Part shown: one piece after another, positions 25,984-33,580 of the stretch
How the letters are laid out: each line of letters begins with the position of its first letter
How positions within the stretch are numbered: position 1 is the stretch's first letter
Source: CAHJXF01 sp038240015
GTDB lineage: Bacteria > Pseudomonadota > Gammaproteobacteria > Burkholderiales > Burkholderiaceae_D
Assembly (NCBI GenBank): GCA_038240015.1
Contig: JBBSEF010000007.1
Location: 14,048-78,047, forward strand
Reading direction: 5' to 3'
Length of the DNA stretch: 64,000 nucleotides
Notes under the pieces: generated by a model
Told to the model about the DNA's origin: nothing
The model's input: the letters and a program-made list of their open reading frames with translations, nothing else
The model's database searches: none
Made by a program: the position numbers and the translations under genes

Positions 25984-26583
25984 TTGCGCTCGCCCCTGAT
26001 CCCGCGCGTGCGAAAGGCGCTCGTCTTCGTTTCTATGGTCTCGGCGCTCGCAGGCTGCGGCCCCGGCAAGCCGCAATTCGAAGGCGTCGATATCACCGGC
26101 GCCAATTACGCCCACGATTTTCATCTGATCGATGCAAGCGGCGCCACGCGCAGCCTCGCTGACTATCGCGGCAAAGAGGTCGTGATGTTCTTCGGGTACA
26201 CGCAGTGTCCCGACGTGTGTCCGACAACGATGGCCGATCTGAAGGCCGTCATGCAGATGCTCGGCCCCGACGCGGACCGCGTGCAGGTGCTGTTCGTCAC
26301 GCTCGATCCCGAGCGAGACAAGCCTGCGCTGCTTGCGCAATACGTCCCCGCCTTCGATCCGCGCTTCGTCGGTCTTTACGCGGACGACGCCACCACGGCG
26401 CGGACCGCAAAAGAATTCAAGGTGTTCTATCAGCGCGTGCCGGGACCCACGCCGACCTCATACACGTTCGATCACACGGCGGGGACGTATGTGTTCGACA
26501 CCGGTGGACGAATCCGCCTCTTCCTGCGTCAGGGTCAGAGCGCCAGCTCGATCGCCCACGATCTCAAGCAACTGCTCTCATAA
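25984..26583 (+). CDS. Sco1/SenC family copper chaperone lipoprotein
   Basis: Sco proteins metallate the CuA site of subunit II. This 199-residue protein starts with TTG and has a lipobox-like signal (VSMVSALAGCGPGK). The thioredoxin-like domain has the copper-binding CPDVCPTTMADLK and the distal histidine in YTFDHTAGTYVFD. It ends the oxidase biogenesis unit, 24 nt after ctaB. A second, more divergent Sco-like protein lies at 23161-23796. Confidence 0.93.
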   Translation: MRSPLIPRVRKALVFVSMVSALAGCGPGKPQFEGVDITGANYAHDFHLIDASGATRSLADYRGKEVVMFFGYTQCPDVCPTTMADLKAVMQMLGPDADRVQVLFVTLDPERDKPALLAQYVPAFDPRFVGLYADDATTARTAKEFKVFYQRVPGPTPTSYTFDHTAGTYVFDTGGRIRLFLRQGQSASSIAHDLKQLLS

Positions 26584-26699
26584 GAGACGTGGGAGTCGGG
26601 CTGCGGTTGCGACGGCGCCGCTCTCGAGTCGTGCCGTCAACGGCTCACAACCGCACGCTCGAATAAAATAACGGGTTTCCCCAAAATTGTGAGCCACTC

Positions 26700-27791
26700 A
26701 TGGCGCTTCGCTGCGGCATCGTCGGCCTGCCCAACGTGGGCAAATCGACCCTCTTCAACGCACTGACCAAGGCCGGCATCGCCGCCGAGAACTATCCGTT
26801 CTGCACGATCGAGCCGAACACCGGTGTGGTCGAGGTGCCCGACCCGCGCCTGGCCGAACTCGCCGCGATCGTCAGGCCTGAGCGGGTCATGCCCGCGATC
26901 GTGGAGTTCGTCGATATCGCCGGGCTGGTTGCGGGAGCCTCGAAGGGCGAGGGTTTGGGTAACCAGTTCCTTGCCCACATCCGCGAGACCGATGCAATCG
27001 TCAACGTGGTTCGGTGCTTCGAGGATCCGAACGTCATTCACGTCGCGGGCAAGGTCGATCCGGTGGCCGACATCGAGGTTATCCAGACCGAGTTGGCGCT
27101 CGCTGACTTGGCGACAGTTGAAAAGGCCTTCCATCGCGCGACCAAGCAGGCCAGAGGCGGTGACAAGGAGTCTGCCAAACTCGTTGTTCTGCTTGCGAAG
27201 GTCGAACCCCACCTCAATCAAGCGAGGCCCGTCCGAGCGCTCGATCTGACTGCCGAGGAGCAGGCGCTGATCAAGCCCCTTTGCCTGATCACGGCCAAAC
27301 CCGCCATGTTCGTCGCCAATGTCGCCGACCATGGCTTCGTCGACAACCCACTCCTCGATCAACTGATGAACTTTGCAACGGCGCAGGGCTCGCCGGTGAT
27401 CGCAATCTGCGCCGCGCTCGAAGCCGAGATCGGCGACCTGTCCGACGAAGATAAGACCGTCTTTCTCGAAGACATGGGCATGACCGAGCCGGGACTGGAC
27501 CGCCTCATCCATGCGGGCTACTCGTTATTGGGCTTGCAGACCTATTTCACCGCAGGCGTTAAGGAAGTCAGGGCGTGGACCGTGCGCGTCGGGGCCACAG
27601 CCCCGCAGGCGGCGGGTGTGATCCACACCGACTTCGAGCGGGGCTTCATCCGCGCGGAAGTGATTGCCTACGCTGATTTCGTAGCGCTCAGCGGAGAAGC
27701 TGGCGCGAAGGAGAAGGGAAAAATGCGGCTCGAGGGCAAGGAGTACATGGTCCGCAATGGGGACGTGATGCATTTTCGGTTCAACGTTTGA
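26700..27791 (+). CDS. ychF: Redox-regulated ribosome-associated ATPase YchF
   Basis: YchF (OLA1) is an Obg-related P-loop protein that prefers ATP and binds ribosomes. The 363-residue protein starts MALRCGIVGLPNVGKSTLFNALTKAGIAAENYPFCTIEPN, with the G1 loop near residue 8. DIAGLVAGASKGEGLGNQFLAHIRE is the G3 region. The C-terminal TGS-like domain contains LGLQTYFTAGVKEVRAWTVRVGATAPQAAGVIHTDFERGFIRAEV. Length is standard. It is the last housekeeping gene before the accessory island. Confidence 0.97.
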   Translation: MALRCGIVGLPNVGKSTLFNALTKAGIAAENYPFCTIEPNTGVVEVPDPRLAELAAIVRPERVMPAIVEFVDIAGLVAGASKGEGLGNQFLAHIRETDAIVNVVRCFEDPNVIHVAGKVDPVADIEVIQTELALADLATVEKAFHRATKQARGGDKESAKLVVLLAKVEPHLNQARPVRALDLTAEEQALIKPLCLITAKPAMFVANVADHGFVDNPLLDQLMNFATAQGSPVIAICAALEAEIGDLSDEDKTVFLEDMGMTEPGLDRLIHAGYSLLGLQTYFTAGVKEVRAWTVRVGATAPQAAGVIHTDFERGFIRAEVIAYADFVALSGEAGAKEKGKMRLEGKEYMVRNGDVMHFRFNV

Positions 27792-27933
27792 CCTTGCGGC
27801 TCACCGCAAGCTGTCTGAACGTCGCAACGTAAAAAGAAACTCAAGTTCTGATCTGGCCTGCCGATGAAGCGTCTGCGGGATAATTTGAAGGTAAGACCGG
27901 GTTAATTCGGTGAAAAACCTAGAAGGTATGAGT

Positions 27934-27960
27934 AAAAAACCCACCGCGGGGGCGGTGGGC
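27934..27960 (-). terminator. Strong terminator of the small peptide gene
   Basis: Read on the minus strand, CCCACCGC/GCGGTGGG form a perfect 8-bp stem (27940-27947 with 27952-27959) around a 4-nt loop, followed by six T residues (27939-27934). It lies 41 nt after the stop of the peptide gene at 28001-28093. Its orientation shows that this short minus-strand unit is transcribed. Confidence 0.88.
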
Positions 27961-28000
27961 TAAGCCAAAAAAACACTTAAATAAAACAAATCAAATTTTC

Positions 28001-28093
28001 TCAAACACCATTGACGTCAATGCCGCCGCCTACTTCAGCGAGGGTAGCGTCATCGATAACAACCACTTGAGCTTCAACGATTTGCGCAAACAT
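28001..28093 (-). CDS. 30-residue double-glycine peptide, candidate secreted signal
   Basis: This short gene runs from ATG (28093) to TGA (28001) and encodes 30 residues beginning MFAQIVEAQ and ending TLAEVGGG-IDVNGV. An AAGGAA Shine-Dalgarno (28101-28106) sits 7 nt before the start, a promoter-like sequence lies upstream and a strong terminator downstream, so the unit is complete. The C-terminal half fits the double-glycine leader of peptides cut by C39-peptidase (PCAT) transporters. With cleavage after Gly24, Leu18 is at -7, Val21 at -4 and Gly-Gly at -2/-1. That would free a hexapeptide, IDVNGV. It diverges from the TPR-HD-GYP gene. The signal role is inferred, and no C39 transporter lies in this window. 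Confidence 0.72.
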   Translation of the reverse strand: MFAQIVEAQVVVIDDATLAEVGGGIDVNGV

Positions 28094-28128
28094 AGGTCAA
28101 TTCCTTAAAAAAAAAACATCCACGATTA

Positions 28129-28157
28129 ATAGTATCTAACTCATACACCTACACCAA
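28129..28157 (-). promoter_or_regulatory. Candidate promoter of the peptide gene
   Basis: On the minus strand TTGGTG (28157-28152) and TACTAT (28134-28129) are separated by 17 bp, placing the start of transcription about 30 nt before the peptide ATG. A run of ten T residues (28116-28107) lies just before the Shine-Dalgarno. Confidence 0.45.
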
Positions 28158-28178
28158 CATCGGGATTAACGAGATTAA

Positions 28179-28240
28179 AGCTGGCAGGCTGTGGTCCGCG
28201 TTGCTCCCCTTTCGGCTGGCAGAAGCAATTTCTGCCAGCT
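28179..28240. repeat. GCTGGCAG repeats able to form alternative hairpins
   Basis: GCTGGCAGAA (28215-28224) and TTCTGCCAGC (28230-28239) form a perfect 10-bp stem with a 5-nt loop. A further copy, AGCTGGCAG (28179-28187), can pair instead with CTGCCAGCT (28232-28240). No T-tract follows on either strand. It lies between the divergent peptide and TPR-HD-GYP genes and could be an operator or a leader-RNA switch. Confidence 0.55.
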
Positions 28241-28252
28241 ACATCCAAATAA

Positions 28253-28267
28253 TGTCAAAGATTGACA
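28253..28267. promoter_or_regulatory. TGTCAA-AGA-TTGACA palindrome with divergent -35-like hexamers
   Basis: Two perfect TTGACA hexamers face outward around an AGA centre. The plus-strand copy (28262-28267) is spaced 17 bp from ACTAAA just ahead of the TPR-HD-GYP start. The minus copy faces the peptide gene but has no good -10. The symmetry fits a shared regulator-binding site as well as a promoter element. Confidence 0.45.
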
Positions 28268-28301
28268 GCGTTGGACAGAGGTTTACTAAACGCGAAAAAT
28301 T

Positions 28302-30290
28302 ATGGTGACAGTCGATTTGCCATTAGGCAGCTCCGAAGCGGCGGACTTTAACCGCTCGCACCCGGCGCTTCAACGCGCCACGCCGCACGCTGAGCGCGCT
28401 GAAACGGCAAAACCAATCGAAGAAATGTCGGCTAGGCTGGAATCGCTCATTTGTAATGAAAGCCCGCGTTTAGCGGAGGAAGTGGATTTCTGCGCCAGAT
28501 TTATGCTTGATGATTTGGCAATGATGGCTTCCACCAGCCACGCGGACTTATTGCTTAAGTCCTGTTTCTATCTCTTCAAAGTAGGACACACGCAAAAGGG
28601 CATTGCGCTCGGCCATAAAATCGCTGAAAGTGCAAATTCTACAAATCAGGTTCACGCGTTAAGGAAAATCTATAATATTCTTGGTGCACAATACGCGGAC
28701 ATGGCTGACTATCCGGCTTCAATGCAATGCCTGCAAACCGCGCTTCAGTGGGCCGCTAAAATTGGTGATCCGGTAATTGAGGCCGCGTGTTTATCTAATG
28801 TTGTGGCGGTCATGCAAGAAATGGGACATTATCGCCAAGCGATTTCGATGGCGCGGACGGTTCTCTCAATAAACGAAACTTCTGACGTAGCACGAGGGCT
28901 GAAATTACAGTGCTCATCGAATGGGCTATTTGCGGCACACCGCATTGGGGATAGCGAGGCGGCAATGCAGTTCCTGCGCGAAGGGGAAGAGCATCTCTCG
29001 TTCGCTTTGGAGCCAATAGGGCGCGCATTTTTCGAGAAGAATAGGGCGCTTTATCTTATCGACATCGGAAGTGTTGATCTTGCAGTAGTACTTATCGAGA
29101 AGTCTGTTGAGGCTATTAGCAATATAGATAGTCCCCGGCTCAAGATTTTGTTGGGCATTTCCGTTTCATTGTGCGAATGGGCCAAAGAAAAGAAGACGAC
29201 TGCTAGGCAGCGCCTTATGGAGATGTATTCGGAAAGCAAGAAGTCTCGGCTCTATCACAATTTTGTGCTGCAAGCTCTCGTCAAGGTATATAGCGACGCT
29301 TCGACGGCAGAAGAAGCCGCAGAAGGGTTGGCGTACGCGCGCGAGCTCGTTGAGTACACAACTAGTGTGAAGCGCGCCAAGTTCTATCGGCAGTTAGTTG
29401 TCAAAAAGATGGTTGGGAAGGATTCAACACTCAAAGATCAAATTCAAGCGAAATTGGATCCGTTTGCTGCTGTTCGAGATTGGCTTAATGCCACAAACAT
29501 CGAAGGCTCAAATAGCAGTATCGTGGAACGCCGAGAGCTTGCAACTCATGAGGAACTTGTAGCTATTCACGAAGATATGGCGAAGCTACGCGCGGCTAGT
29601 CTGCGCCGTGAGATTCGCACCGACGCCGTGGATACCGCCGAGAACTGGGCGATTGCGGCTGAATTGTTCGACGATGAAACGGGAAGGCACTGTTACCGCG
29701 TTGGCCACCTCGCCGGCATGCTCGCGCGCGAGATCGGGATGAACGACACGTTCTGCGTTCAGGTCGAGCATGCAGCGCGATTGCATGACATCGGCAAGAT
29801 CGCCGTTAATGAAGTCATTCTCTTGAAGCCCGGTCCGCTGGATGCGTCGGAGATGGCGGCGATGCGGCTTCATACGGAAGTCGGGGCGCAGATGTTGGCG
29901 GGCTCTGACGATCCGACACTCAAAATGGCAGCCGAAATTGCGCGGCATCATCATGAATGGTGGGACGGGGGTGGTTATCCGAAACGTCTCATCGGCAGAG
30001 AGATTCCACTATCGGCGCGGATTTGCGCATTTGCTGATGTATACGACGCGCTGACGCATGTGCGCGCTTATAAAGTGGCATGGACACATGAACGCGCGCT
30101 TGAGGAATTTCATCGTCTGCGCAGCATTCAATTTGATCCCGATTTGTTCGATCCATTTCTCAATGTTCTTGAGCGCTACCTTATGGATCTGGACGCCAAT
30201 GCGATTCCGGGCTTCGCGGATATGGATTCGAACGCCTTGATTTCGTCACGGAGAAAGTTAATGGAGACCATTGCAGCTGGAAACAAATAA
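28302..30290 (+). CDS. TPR-repeat protein with HD-GYP c-di-GMP phosphodiesterase domain
   Basis: This 662-residue cytoplasmic protein has no signal peptide or membrane helix. Residues about 60-400 are helical TPR-like repeats (for example YPASMQCLQTALQWAAKIGD and YRQAISMARTVLSIN). The C-terminal 220 residues form an HD-GYP domain with HDIGK (HD 495-496), the downstream HHHEWWDGGGYP (GYP 558-560) and IPLSARICAFADVYDALT, so the catalytic residues look intact and c-di-GMP hydrolysis is expected. The N-terminal half is AT-richer than the C-terminal half and the surrounding genes, suggesting transfer or domain shuffling. Shine-Dalgarno is weak. TPR sensors of short peptides (RRNPP type) suggest that it reads the divergent 30-residue peptide. 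This is inferred. Confidence 0.88.
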   Translation: MVTVDLPLGSSEAADFNRSHPALQRATPHAERAETAKPIEEMSARLESLICNESPRLAEEVDFCARFMLDDLAMMASTSHADLLLKSCFYLFKVGHTQKGIALGHKIAESANSTNQVHALRKIYNILGAQYADMADYPASMQCLQTALQWAAKIGDPVIEAACLSNVVAVMQEMGHYRQAISMARTVLSINETSDVARGLKLQCSSNGLFAAHRIGDSEAAMQFLREGEEHLSFALEPIGRAFFEKNRALYLIDIGSVDLAVVLIEKSVEAISNIDSPRLKILLGISVSLCEWAKEKKTTARQRLMEMYSESKKSRLYHNFVLQALVKVYSDASTAEEAAEGLAYARELVEYTTSVKRAKFYRQLVVKKMVGKDSTLKDQIQAKLDPFAAVRDWLNATNIEGSNSSIVERRELATHEELVAIHEDMAKLRAASLRREIRTDAVDTAENWAIAAELFDDETGRHCYRVGHLAGMLAREIGMNDTFCVQVEHAARLHDIGKIAVNEVILLKPGPLDASEMAAMRLHTEVGAQMLAGSDDPTLKMAAEIARHHHEWWDGGGYPKRLIGREIPLSARICAFADVYDALTHVRAYKVAWTHERALEEFHRLRSIQFDPDLFDPFLNVLERYLMDLDANAIPGFADMDSNALISSRRKLMETIAAGNK

Positions 30291-30307
30291 ATTGCCGAAG
30301 CGGCAAT
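30291..30307. other. Short hairpin after the TPR-HD-GYP gene
   Basis: ATTGCCG and CGGCAAT pair around AAG immediately after the stop codon. No T-run follows on the plus strand, so termination is uncertain. The stretch from here to 30467 shows no gene. Confidence 0.35.
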
Positions 30308-30467
30308 AAGTCAATCCGCATTCTCGCCTCAAATAAGCCTATTACGGCATCGCGTCAAATACTTGGCGCGTGGGAGATGCGGCGTGCAGTTCGCCCCTGC
30401 GAATCTTTTCAGAAAATGGAGCGACGTTGTCGCGAGTATGCTGACTAGTGGCTGATTTGTTGCCAAG

Positions 30468-30683
30468 TCAATTTGTTTCCTTGTGCCCGATAATTACAAC
30501 TGGATCGAGGCGAATGACCTTCAGATTGCCTTCCGCATCGAAATTTTCGCGGTGTGCAGTGACTTCGATCCGATCGAGTCGAATGATCTCGTGGCCGCGA
30601 GAAGCGCCGACTGCGTCGAATGTCAACGTCGCGGCAGCTGCAGCCGCGATTCCAAAGATCATTGCGCGTAGATTGATATTCAT
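30468..30683 (-). CDS. Small exported protein with duplicated IRLD motif
   Basis: This 71-residue protein has a clear signal peptide (ending near FDAVGAS) and a mature part in which one unit recurs: IIRLDRIEVTAHRE, then VIRLDPVVIIGHKE, each ending in a His-(Arg/Lys)-Glu triplet. An AGGGAG Shine-Dalgarno lies 6 nt before the ATG at 30683, so this start is preferred over the ATG two codons earlier. No family was recognised. It lies between the TPR-HD-GYP gene and the ferredoxin gene. Periplasmic location is predicted and function is unknown. Confidence 0.65.
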   Translation of the reverse strand: MNINLRAMIFGIAAAAAATLTFDAVGASRGHEIIRLDRIEVTAHRENFDAEGNLKVIRLDPVVIIGHKETN

Positions 30684-30898
30684 ATTCATCTCCCTGATGG
30701 GTGCTGGCACCGCGTGCCTTGAGATGAACTTTAGATGCGTGCATTCGTGAACGATAGGTGAAAGCGACCAACTGAGCGTATCGAGGATTGAAATGCAGAA
30801 AATCGATCTCGACCGTTCCTGACAAGATGCTCATCGCGCAACGCAAGCGTCAATTCGGGGGTCCGAATGTGCTTCAGAAGCCAGACTCGAAGTGGACA

Positions 30899-31168
30899 TC
30901 AACCCGCGTCGGCACCCTCGATCAAGTGCTGAAGTGCGTGATATTTGGCCATCAATTCGGTGTCGCTTTCGCGCCACAGTGGGTCGAGCGGAATGCACTC
31001 GACGGGGCAAACGACCTGGCATTGGGGCTTGTCGAAGTGGCCGACACACTCCGTGCACTTGCGCGGATCGATCTCGTAGATCTCGGGCCCCATGGAAATT
31101 GCGCCGTTCGGGCACTCGGGCTCGCACACGTCGCAGTTGATGCACTGGTCGGTGATCATCAGGGCCAT
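30899..31168 (-). CDS. YfhL-type 2[4Fe-4S] ferredoxin
   Basis: This 89-residue ferredoxin has the motif CxxCxxCxxxCP at Cys9/12/15/19 and a second set at Cys38, 41, 50 and 54 in which eight residues separate Cys41 from Cys50. That spacing is typical of the YfhL/Alvin-like class with two low-potential [4Fe-4S] clusters. It lies 37 nt downstream of coaD on the same strand, the usual Burkholderiales arrangement. The redox partner is not evident. Confidence 0.94.
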   Translation of the reverse strand: MALMITDQCINCDVCEPECPNGAISMGPEIYEIDPRKCTECVGHFDKPQCQVVCPVECIPLDPLWRESDTELMAKYHALQHLIEGADAG

Positions 31169-31205
31169 CGAACGTCTCCAAGAGCGGATTTGGTGGCGGG
31201 AAGCC

Positions 31206-31694
31206 CTATTCTGGCGACCGCATGACCTTTTCCTTTAGCCATCGCTCGACTGAAGGGAAGGTGAACTTCGAAACATCGCCCCCCAGCAAGGCGATTTCGC
31301 GGACGATGGTTCCAGAGATAAACATGTACTGGTCAGATGGTGTGAGGAAGACCGTTTCGACCGAGGGCATTTGATAGCGGTTCATCCCTGCCATTTGAAA
31401 TTCGAATTCAAAGTCGGAAACCGCTCGCAGTCCGCGGATGATGACGCTGGCGTCGTACTCCCGAACAAAGTCCTTCAGCAGTCCTGAAAAACCGGCGACG
31501 ACCACGTTGTCATAGTGGGAAAGTACCTCGCGCGCGATGTCGACCCGCTCCTCGAGCGTGAAGAAAGGGCGCTTGTTGCGAGAGTCCGCGACGCCGACGA
31601 CCAGTTTCTGGCAAAGCTTTGAGGCTCGCCTGACAAGGTCTTCGTGCCCGCGCGTCAGTGGGTCAAATGTTCCCGGGTATACGCCGACAAGCAT
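31206..31694 (-). CDS. coaD: Pantetheine-phosphate adenylyltransferase
   Basis: CoaD makes dephospho-CoA from 4'-phosphopantetheine and ATP. The 162-residue nucleotidyltransferase has the N-terminal VYPGTFDPLTRGHEDLVRRA with the TxGH motif, RGLRAVSDFEFEFQMAGMNR, and the C-terminal YMFISGTIVREIA containing the ISSTxxR-like loop. It forms a minus-strand unit with rsmD (9 nt upstream) and the ferredoxin gene. Confidence 0.96.
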   Translation of the reverse strand: MLVGVYPGTFDPLTRGHEDLVRRASKLCQKLVVGVADSRNKRPFFTLEERVDIAREVLSHYDNVVVAGFSGLLKDFVREYDASVIIRGLRAVSDFEFEFQMAGMNRYQMPSVETVFLTPSDQYMFISGTIVREIALLGGDVSKFTFPSVERWLKEKVMRSPE

Positions 31695-31703
31695 GAGAGC
31701 TCC

Positions 31704-32336
31704 TTAGCATTCTTTGTTGTTGCGTCGCAGCAGATGATAGAACACGTCTCCTGCCTTCTCTGCCCGGAGGAGATGGAGTCCATAGCTGGTCACCTCCGCC
31801 GTATCGAGTCGCGCTTCGGATTCAGCGTATATAACGCTCGAGGAATTGCATAGACCGCCCATTACAGGCAAGACCTTGGCAAGCCAGCCTTGATCGAAGG
31901 GCGGATCGAGAAAAATGATGTCGAAACGGGCGTCTTTCTCGGCGTATTGTTGTGCGAAATGCAGCGCGTCGCCGCTGCGGATATGGACTTGATGCGCATT
32001 GAGTTTGTCGGTCACGATGCGAAGGGCATCGAGCGCGGCAGGGTCTCTTTCGACCAGAATGACCGGATCAACTCCGCGCGACGCGGCTTCAAAGCCGAGC
32101 GCCCCAGTGCCGGCGAAGAGATCGATGGCCGAACATCCTTCAAGAGAACCGCCGAACAAGTGAGTCAGCCAATTGAAAACGGTCTCGCGAACGCGGTCGG
32201 GCGTAGGGCGCAAACCGGGACTGTCGACCACGAGCAGTGGTGTGCGCTTCCAACGTCCGCCGCCGATTCGGACGACGCCGCTCGACCGGGCAATATTTCG
32301 CAGCCGGTTGTCGTTGGTTGGAGGGCGTGAGGTCAT
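31704..32336 (-). CDS. rsmD: 16S rRNA (guanine966-N2)-methyltransferase RsmD
   Basis: RsmD methylates G966 of 16S rRNA. The protein shows VRIGGGRWKRTPL and PDRVRETVFNWL, the SAM motif AIDLFAGTGALGFEAASRG, and the catalytic IIFLDPPF. The start at MTSRPPTND (32336, with AGG upstream) gives 210 residues. An open frame extends 28 codons further but is unlike the family. It is divergent from ftsY. Confidence 0.94.
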   Translation of the reverse strand: MTSRPPTNDNRLRNIARSSGVVRIGGGRWKRTPLLVVDSPGLRPTPDRVRETVFNWLTHLFGGSLEGCSAIDLFAGTGALGFEAASRGVDPVILVERDPAALDALRIVTDKLNAHQVHIRSGDALHFAQQYAEKDARFDIIFLDPPFDQGWLAKVLPVMGGLCNSSSVIYAESEARLDTAEVTSYGLHLLRAEKAGDVFYHLLRRNNKEC

Positions 32337-32491
32337 TGATACCTGAGGCATCGGGAGGGCAATGGTAAGCTCCATTTTGCAGCCCGGTAAACATGGTGAC
32401 CGATTGCCGGATGCGCACACAGTGCGTGGTCTCTGCCGCGCGGTGCCGGATCCCTGATACGACCTCGGCCGCGAATCTCGCGGGCCAACCC

Positions 32492-33559
32492 ATGCTCAAG
32501 TTCTGGAAAAACGCCGACTCTGCGGAGGATTCCGCGCCGGCGGAAACTTCTTCTTTTCCGGACAGCATCCACGTCGAAGAACTTGGCCGCACGACATCAG
32601 CGGCATCCGCGTCCGAATCCAAGGCATCGTGGGTTCAGCGACTAAAAAGCGGACTATCCAAAACCGGCTCGAGTATCACGGGTCTATTCGTCAACAGCAA
32701 GATCGACGAAACGCTTTTCGAGGAGCTCGAGTCGGCGTTGCTGCTGGCCGACGCCGGGGTCGACGCGACCTACTACCTGATTCACCGTTTGCGCGAACGA
32801 GCTCGGAAGGAAAACATTCAGGAACCGTATCATTTGAAGGAGGCTCTTTCGGCACTGCTTGTCGGCCTGTTGCGGCCGCTGGAAAAGCCCTTGGTCATAG
32901 CGCGCGATTCGACCGCGCCGAGTGCTCCGATCGTGATGATGATGGTCGGCGTGAACGGAGCCGGCAAGACGACGTCGATTGGCAAACTCGCCAAATTTCT
33001 TCAGGGCCAGGGGCGTAGCGTCATGCTCGCTGCAGGCGACACCTTTCGCGCGGCGGCGCGGGAGCAGCTCGTCGTCTGGGGCGAACGAAATGGCATTGCG
33101 GTGATTGCCCAGCAATCGGGCGATCCTGCGGCTGTCGTGTTTGATGCCGTGACTTCGGCTGCAGCGCGCGGCGTCGATGTATTGATTGCTGACACCGCCG
33201 GCCGACTGCCCACGCAGTTGCACCTGATGGACGAACTGAAAAAGATCAAGCGCGTGATCGGCAAGGCGCCCGCCTTGGCCGGGTATGACGCGCCGCGTGA
33301 AATCCTCTTGATCATAGACGGCAACACGGGTCAGAACGCGATCGCGCAGGTAAAGGCGTTCGATGAGGCAGTCGGTTTGACGGGCCTGATCGTGACCAAG
33401 CTCGACGGGACAGCCAAGGGCGGCGTACTTGCGGCAATCGCGTTGATCCGAAAGGACGAGCCGCCAATTCCGGTGTATTTCATCGGCGTGGGAGAACGTC
33501 TCGACGATCTGCAGCCGTTTGTTGCGGCTCAATTTGTCGCAGCACTCTTGGGCGATTGA
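32492..33559 (+). CDS. ftsY: Signal recognition particle receptor FtsY
   Basis: FtsY docks SRP-ribosome complexes at the inner membrane. The 355-residue protein has a variable acidic A region, an N domain (about 60-140) and a GTPase G domain with GVNGAGKTTSIGKLA near residue 152, DTFRAAAREQL, DTAGRLPTQLHLMDELKKI and TKLDGTAKGG. It starts MLKFWKN, the typical betaproteobacterial form. The long upstream open frame was discarded. Normally ftsE and ftsX follow. Here three other genes intervene and ftsE is absent. Confidence 0.96.
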   Translation: MLKFWKNADSAEDSAPAETSSFPDSIHVEELGRTTSAASASESKASWVQRLKSGLSKTGSSITGLFVNSKIDETLFEELESALLLADAGVDATYYLIHRLRERARKENIQEPYHLKEALSALLVGLLRPLEKPLVIARDSTAPSAPIVMMMVGVNGAGKTTSIGKLAKFLQGQGRSVMLAAGDTFRAAAREQLVVWGERNGIAVIAQQSGDPAAVVFDAVTSAAARGVDVLIADTAGRLPTQLHLMDELKKIKRVIGKAPALAGYDAPREILLIIDGNTGQNAIAQVKAFDEAVGLTGLIVTKLDGTAKGGVLAAIALIRKDEPPIPVYFIGVGERLDDLQPFVAAQFVAALLGD

Positions 33560-33580
33560 GCAAGATATTGATTGCGATGC

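Noticed and set aside
27864..27905. 13-codon plus-strand frame (MKRLRDNLKVRPG) after ychF
   Set aside because: It has no Shine-Dalgarno, promoter or terminator. Short frames like this are expected by chance.
30291..30307. Hairpin after the TPR-HD-GYP stop as an intrinsic terminator
   Set aside because: There is no T-run on the plus strand. It is kept only as a hairpin of unknown role.
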